Source of the DNA: Fremontodendron californicum
Lineage: Eukaryota > Streptophyta > Magnoliopsida > Malvales > Malvaceae
Assembly (NCBI GenBank): GCA_030761205.1
Contig: JAULJL010000028.1
Coordinates: forward strand, 17,659,001 to 17,723,000
DNA: 64,000 bases
Reading direction: 5' to 3'
A program made the position numbers and the translations under genes. This document shows, in pieces, positions 60,310 through 64,000 of this stretch; position 1 is the stretch's first letter; the number at the start of each line of letters is the position of its first letter. The notes beneath the pieces were generated by a model that saw only the letters and a program-made list of their open reading frames with translations, ran no database searches and had not been told where the DNA came from.

Positions 60310-61898
60310 CATTTTAGAGAGTCAGGCCTAAAATTAGTCGTGTGATATCAAAGTCTCAGTTTTGTTGGTTTAATTGGTATTTAATTTTAATTCTCACATT
60401 TTTTTAAAATAAGGAGAATTTTGAAAATAATAAAATATTTTTGAATATGGTCATACTAGTGCATGCATTTTATTATTTTTCTCTCGTTATTTAATGTTGT
60501 ATATTATAATTACTTGTTGGTTAATGCGTTACACTATTCTTGATCTTTTTTTTTAATAAATTGTTGGGATATTTAGAATAAGGATTGTAGAATAGGTGGT
60601 GAAAGGTTTGTTGTTCCTCCGCACACACTACATTTGTATTTGCGTAACATGAACTCTCTACCTGGGTTTCGTCCTTTTAAGTGGGAGTAAAGTAACTATG
60701 CCTTCGTGATGATCCTCCGTATGGGCTAGTGAAACACTTTCGGAGTATAAAGTACCTAATGCCTTCGAGATGATCCTCCGTATGGGCTTAGGAAAATATA
60801 CTATAACAAATTGAACCCGCTTTTATCGGGGTGCCTTACTAGCCTTCACAGGCAACAGTGAGGAGCAATTCGGGGCCTTTAGAACCGATTCACCCTCATA
60901 TAGTGAACCTAGGCGAAGCCATGCCAGATTTTCATTAGATACATCGAAGATAGATACACATGGAAGGACATTTCTAAACCTTTTGTTACCTATTTTACAC
61001 TCTGAATAAGGGTTATAGATTGGGCAACGATGTACGTACATCGCCCATAATAAGTTTAATATCCCGCCCTAAAGGTATCGTGATGCCTAGATGAGTCGAT
61101 AATATTGGGGCAAATGTTCACTAGCTTTTTAATATTGAAAATATCAAAACATTCTTTTTCAAACATTTTTGCATTCTGCACATTTCATGCATGTGTGAAT
61201 AGAGCATGTACATTTATGGTTGTATTATTGATCTCATTCTTTGCAATAAACGGATGGTAATAACAATCTCATTTGGTGATTTCATAAACCGGTAGTGTTA
61301 CATGAAAATTTGCATATTGTACCATATTAGGATCCACTACCTCAAAATTATTTTGAAAATAATATGTGTGGTTTTTCATAGAGAAAACATGTTTCAAAAA
61401 AGCATAGATTAAATTTGGAGGCAAATCTTGTATAATGAGATTTTTGAATAATCAAGATTTAGGTCCCACCAATTTCCTGTAATCATTTGTTAATTTATTT
61501 GTATCATTTTGACATCCTGTTACAGTCCTAACAGGCATGGTTATTAATTGTAGAATACATTTGTGATGTACATGGTCATTCTTTGTATCTACCTTTATGT
61601 TAATTCATTTATTCTTTGCATGTATCATTCTGATATCATGTTACAGTCATAGCACGCATGGTCATTTATTGTAGAATACATTTATGACATGCATGGTCAT
61701 TATTTGTATATACCCATGTATCAATTTATTCATTTTTTAAAAATACATCATGTTGACATTAGATTGCATCCATTTCATACATAGTCATCATAATTTTTCT
61801 GTATATGCTCATGCATTAATCATCAGTATATTCATGCATATAGAAGTAGAGCATGTACATTCATAATGTATTCTTAATCTCATGACATTTTCATTTGC
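60310..61898 (+). promoter_or_regulatory. Element D leader with duplicated motif and 92 bp-type repeats
   Basis: The conserved block spans about 60,590-61,120, with motif copies at 60,700-60,726 and 60,761-60,787 (61 bases apart). From about 61,490 to 61,860 the spacer repeat family recurs (TGCATGGTCATT, GTAGAATACATT, CATGTATCATTCTGA). No reading frame is supported before gag1. Confidence 0.6.
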
Positions 61899-62849
61899 AT
61901 GAAAGGGGTTCGAGACATGAGGAAAGAATCGGAGGAACGATTGGGTGCTTTGGAACGAAATCAAGATAAGTTTGGACATGAAATCCTGGAAGTGAAAGAA
62001 CAACTCGCCAGGTTGCTGAAAATGTTTGAGGATATGGGTAAGAGTAAGGGGAAACTTTCTCAGGGCACTGCATCGCCTTCGGATCAACCAAAACCATTAG
62101 GTCTAGAGCATACAATCCCTGCTGAATCCTGCACTTGTCAATGCCACAAAGGTTGCAATCCTGATGAAATTATGGACAAGATCGTGAAAATGATTAAACC
62201 CGAGAGCCTGATACCAAGAATAGAAACCTCAGATCCCAAACAGTCCCTGCAATTGGTCCTAGGTCCAAACCAGTATCCTCACCATACTATAGCCCAATTG
62301 TCCACTGGGATGATCACTACGGGACCCCTGAATCCCACTCCATCACCACCAACTGGCAGTTCGTACTATTTCCCTCATCAATCACCTTATCAAGCATCCA
62401 GGATAGGAACCTCAAATTATGTACAACTTCCAAGGGTTTTGTGTCCAAATCCATACCCTTGCCTTGTTATTCCGCCATCTCCCTATGTAAACACTCCGGT
62501 TCGGACCTTAGTGCCACCACCAAGTGCCCCAACTCCTAGGCCATGTGTGATTAAGAAACAACCCAAAAACAAGACTCAAGAGCAGTATGATCCCATTCCA
62601 ATCAGGTATCCAGAGCTTCTCCCTATACTGATCCAAAATCACATGGTTGCCTTTATCCCGCTGAAACCCTTGTTACCACCATATCCAAAGTGGTATAATC
62701 CAAACGCAAGATGTGATTATCATTGTGGAATTGCTGGCCATAGCATTGTAGACTGTATAGCATTCAAAAAGAAAGTGCAATCTCTTATAGAGATCAAGTG
62801 GATCGATCCAACGATGCTGATTGATAGAGGGCTGGGAAAGCGTCATTAG
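61899..62849 (+). CDS. gag1 of element D: intact Gag-like ORF lacking the capsid core
   Basis: 316 codons, ATG to TAG, no lesions. Residues about 5-47 form a charged leucine-rich coiled coil. Residues 78-86 are CTCQCHKGC, a dense Cys/His cluster. Residues 110-215 are Pro, Ser, Thr and Tyr-rich. Residues 225-316 match the C-terminal end of Tat Gag: a segment ending PLKPLLPPYPKWYNPNA, then C272-X2-H275-X5-H281-X4-C286 and FKKKVQSLI. Both ends resemble gag2, but the roughly 200-residue capsid core (PPKFKVPDF to GEMIE) is absent. It lies between the leader and gag2. It could act as an RNA-binding accessory or a competitor of full Gag; the function is unknown. Confidence 0.85.
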   Translation: MKGVRDMRKESEERLGALERNQDKFGHEILEVKEQLARLLKMFEDMGKSKGKLSQGTASPSDQPKPLGLEHTIPAESCTCQCHKGCNPDEIMDKIVKMIKPESLIPRIETSDPKQSLQLVLGPNQYPHHTIAQLSTGMITTGPLNPTPSPPTGSSYYFPHQSPYQASRIGTSNYVQLPRVLCPNPYPCLVIPPSPYVNTPVRTLVPPPSAPTPRPCVIKKQPKNKTQEQYDPIPIRYPELLPILIQNHMVAFIPLKPLLPPYPKWYNPNARCDYHCGIAGHSIVDCIAFKKKVQSLIEIKWIDPTMLIDRGLGKRH

Positions 62850-63689
62850 GATTGAGAGATTTACGGCAATGATGTAGCTTTGGTCTGATATGATGCAGTA
62901 GGATTTCACTTTTTCAGTAGCCGGCTAGGAAGAATAAAGTGCTTGTAAAGACAGTTTTAACCACTGCTCATGATTTTGTAAACATGGTTTATACCATTGT
63001 GAATGTTGATTTGGGAATGAATTGGTTGTGCTTCAATTTATGAGATATTGATGATTAAGTTCCTCCGATTCTTATTTCCTCTGTGATATCTTCCCTTTTG
63101 CATTTTGCATTTGATCAATTATTTGTCATACCATACATTCATACATGCATCTTGGTAGCATCAGGTGGTATTCATGACAAACATAGTTAGCATGATTTTT
63201 CTATATGTTCATGCACTAATTTGCTTATTAAATACATCATGTTAGCATTAGGTCGCATTCATAATACACATGGTCAGCATGAGTGTCTTTGTATATACTC
63301 TGTGTCAATCATTCATTGTTTACATGCATCATGATTGACATCGTGTTGCATTCATAATGTATACGATCATTCATTGGGAAATACGTTGAAATATACATGG
63401 TCATTCATTGCATATATCCATGCATTGATTTGTTTATTCTTTGCTTGCATCATGTTGGCATGATTGCACTTATTACATATATGGTCAGCATGTTTCCATT
63501 TTATATGTCCATACATCATATTGTTTAGGCTTCATGTACATCAAATTGCATTCATAACTCCTTCATCATGACATGCACTTGGGGCAATAAAATAGAAATT
63601 GATTTGGCTTTAAGAGTCTTTGAAATAATTTCCATTTTAAATCAGAGGTATAAGAAGTACTGAGTACCTTTCCAATACAGGCTACAGCT
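62850..63689 (+). repeat. gag1-gag2 spacer of element D
   Basis: 840 bp, mostly the 92 bp-type repeat family (63,120-63,540), then a short unique part with CATCATGACATGCACTTGGGG, which matches the flanks of element 1 in element B and shows the unoccupied site. No gene. Confidence 0.7.
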
Positions 63690-64000
63690 ATGGAGAATGA
63701 ACAAGCTGCCCGAATGGAAAGAATAGAAAGAGTCATGAAGACTTGCTAGAAAAGTTGGCAAAATCTGAAGTAGAATCTAAAGATCAGATGACTAAATTGA
63801 TGGAGCTGATGTCAGCCGTAATCAAGGGAAAAGGATACACTGAAAACTTGGCTGCCAGAGAAAGGTGAGAGGCACAAAAGGGTCAGAATGAGGTTGTAAT
63901 GATGGATGTCCAGAACACAGTTAACCCCGTCAAGGTCCTAAATTCAAATGATCCAGCTGAAAAGGCAAATTTGAAAATGGTTGCAGTAAAAGAGGTAGAG
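63690..64000 (+). pseudogene. gag2 start of element D, broken and cut by the window end
   Basis: ATG at 63,690 begins MENEQAARMERIER, matching gag2 of B (8,171) and gag of C (47,095). A frameshift near 63,735 gives an early stop, the original frame resumes as LAKSEVESKDQMTKLMEL, and another stop follows at about 63,868. The rest of gag2 is outside the window. Confidence 0.8.

Larger units (their letters stand above)
54785..64000 (+). mobile_element. Element D: second member of the B family, intact gag1, runs off the window end
   Basis: Order: 5' LTR, PBS (60,292), leader, repeat spacer, gag1, repeat spacer, gag2 start. This matches element B piece by piece, without the element 1 insertion, so the preinsertion site of element 1 is preserved near 63,560-63,570. 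Whether D has pol beyond gag2 cannot be seen. Confidence 0.85.

Overview
This 64 kb window looks like plant nuclear DNA made almost entirely of nested and rearranged retroelements. Evidence for a plant: an LTR family with a primer binding site (PBS) matching the 3' end of tRNA-Arg(ACG), a pol carrying two RNase H domains and a G-patch-like domain (the Tat/Ogre branch of Ty3/gypsy), Athila-type elements with a tRNA-Asp-type PBS, a chromovirus with a chromodomain, a plant L1 LINE with DUF4283, and a hAT-like MITE. A eudicot is my best guess; I cannot name the species. I found no convincing single-copy host gene, tRNA, rRNA, CRISPR array or bacterial feature.

Layout. (1) 1-28,544, minus strand: element B, a giant Tat/Ogre-like retrotransposon. 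The outer 2.5 kb of its 3' LTR is at 1-2,497, its internal region at 2,498-17,431 and its 5' LTR at 17,432-28,544. Once the inserts are removed the LTR is about 5.7 kb and the internal part about 9.1 kb. B has two gag-like genes and no protease, reverse transcriptase, RNase H or integrase. Two related Athila-type mini-elements are inserted in it: element 1 (8,298-14,137, target duplication ATGAT) in the gag1-gag2 spacer, and element 2 (17,868-23,241, target duplication GATTA) in the 5' LTR. (2) 28,545-31,567: the 3' end of a chromovirus pol (integrase, chromodomain, candidate LTR), interrupted by a 511 bp hAT-like MITE. (3) 31,568-36,109, minus: a LINE with an intact 1,139-codon ORF2 and a 5'-truncated ORF1. 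(4) 36,110-37,164: unassigned AT-rich DNA. (5) 37,165-54,785, minus: element C, a decayed Tat/Ogre relative with the full gene set: a DUF7745-type ORF1, gag, protease plus G-patch, a predicted intron, RT, two RNases H and integrase. Its 5' LTR lies at 50,348-54,785. Its integrase is cut short and joined to a 3.1 kb LTR fragment. (6) 54,785-64,000, plus: element D, a second member of the B type, joined head to head with C through an LTR inverted repeat. It has a 5' LTR, PBS, leader, an intact gag1 of 316 codons and the start of a broken gag2, and it runs off the window.

How the parts fit. B/D and C share LTR sequence, the tRNA-Arg PBS, a leader block with a duplicated motif at fixed 61-base spacing, and a related gag. 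They differ in the slot before gag: B and D carry gag1, a gag-like ORF lacking the capsid core, where C carries a DUF7745 ORF. C-like elements encode pol and B/D do not, so B/D may be a large non-autonomous family that uses pol from a C-like partner. That is inference. All homologies were judged by eye without a search.
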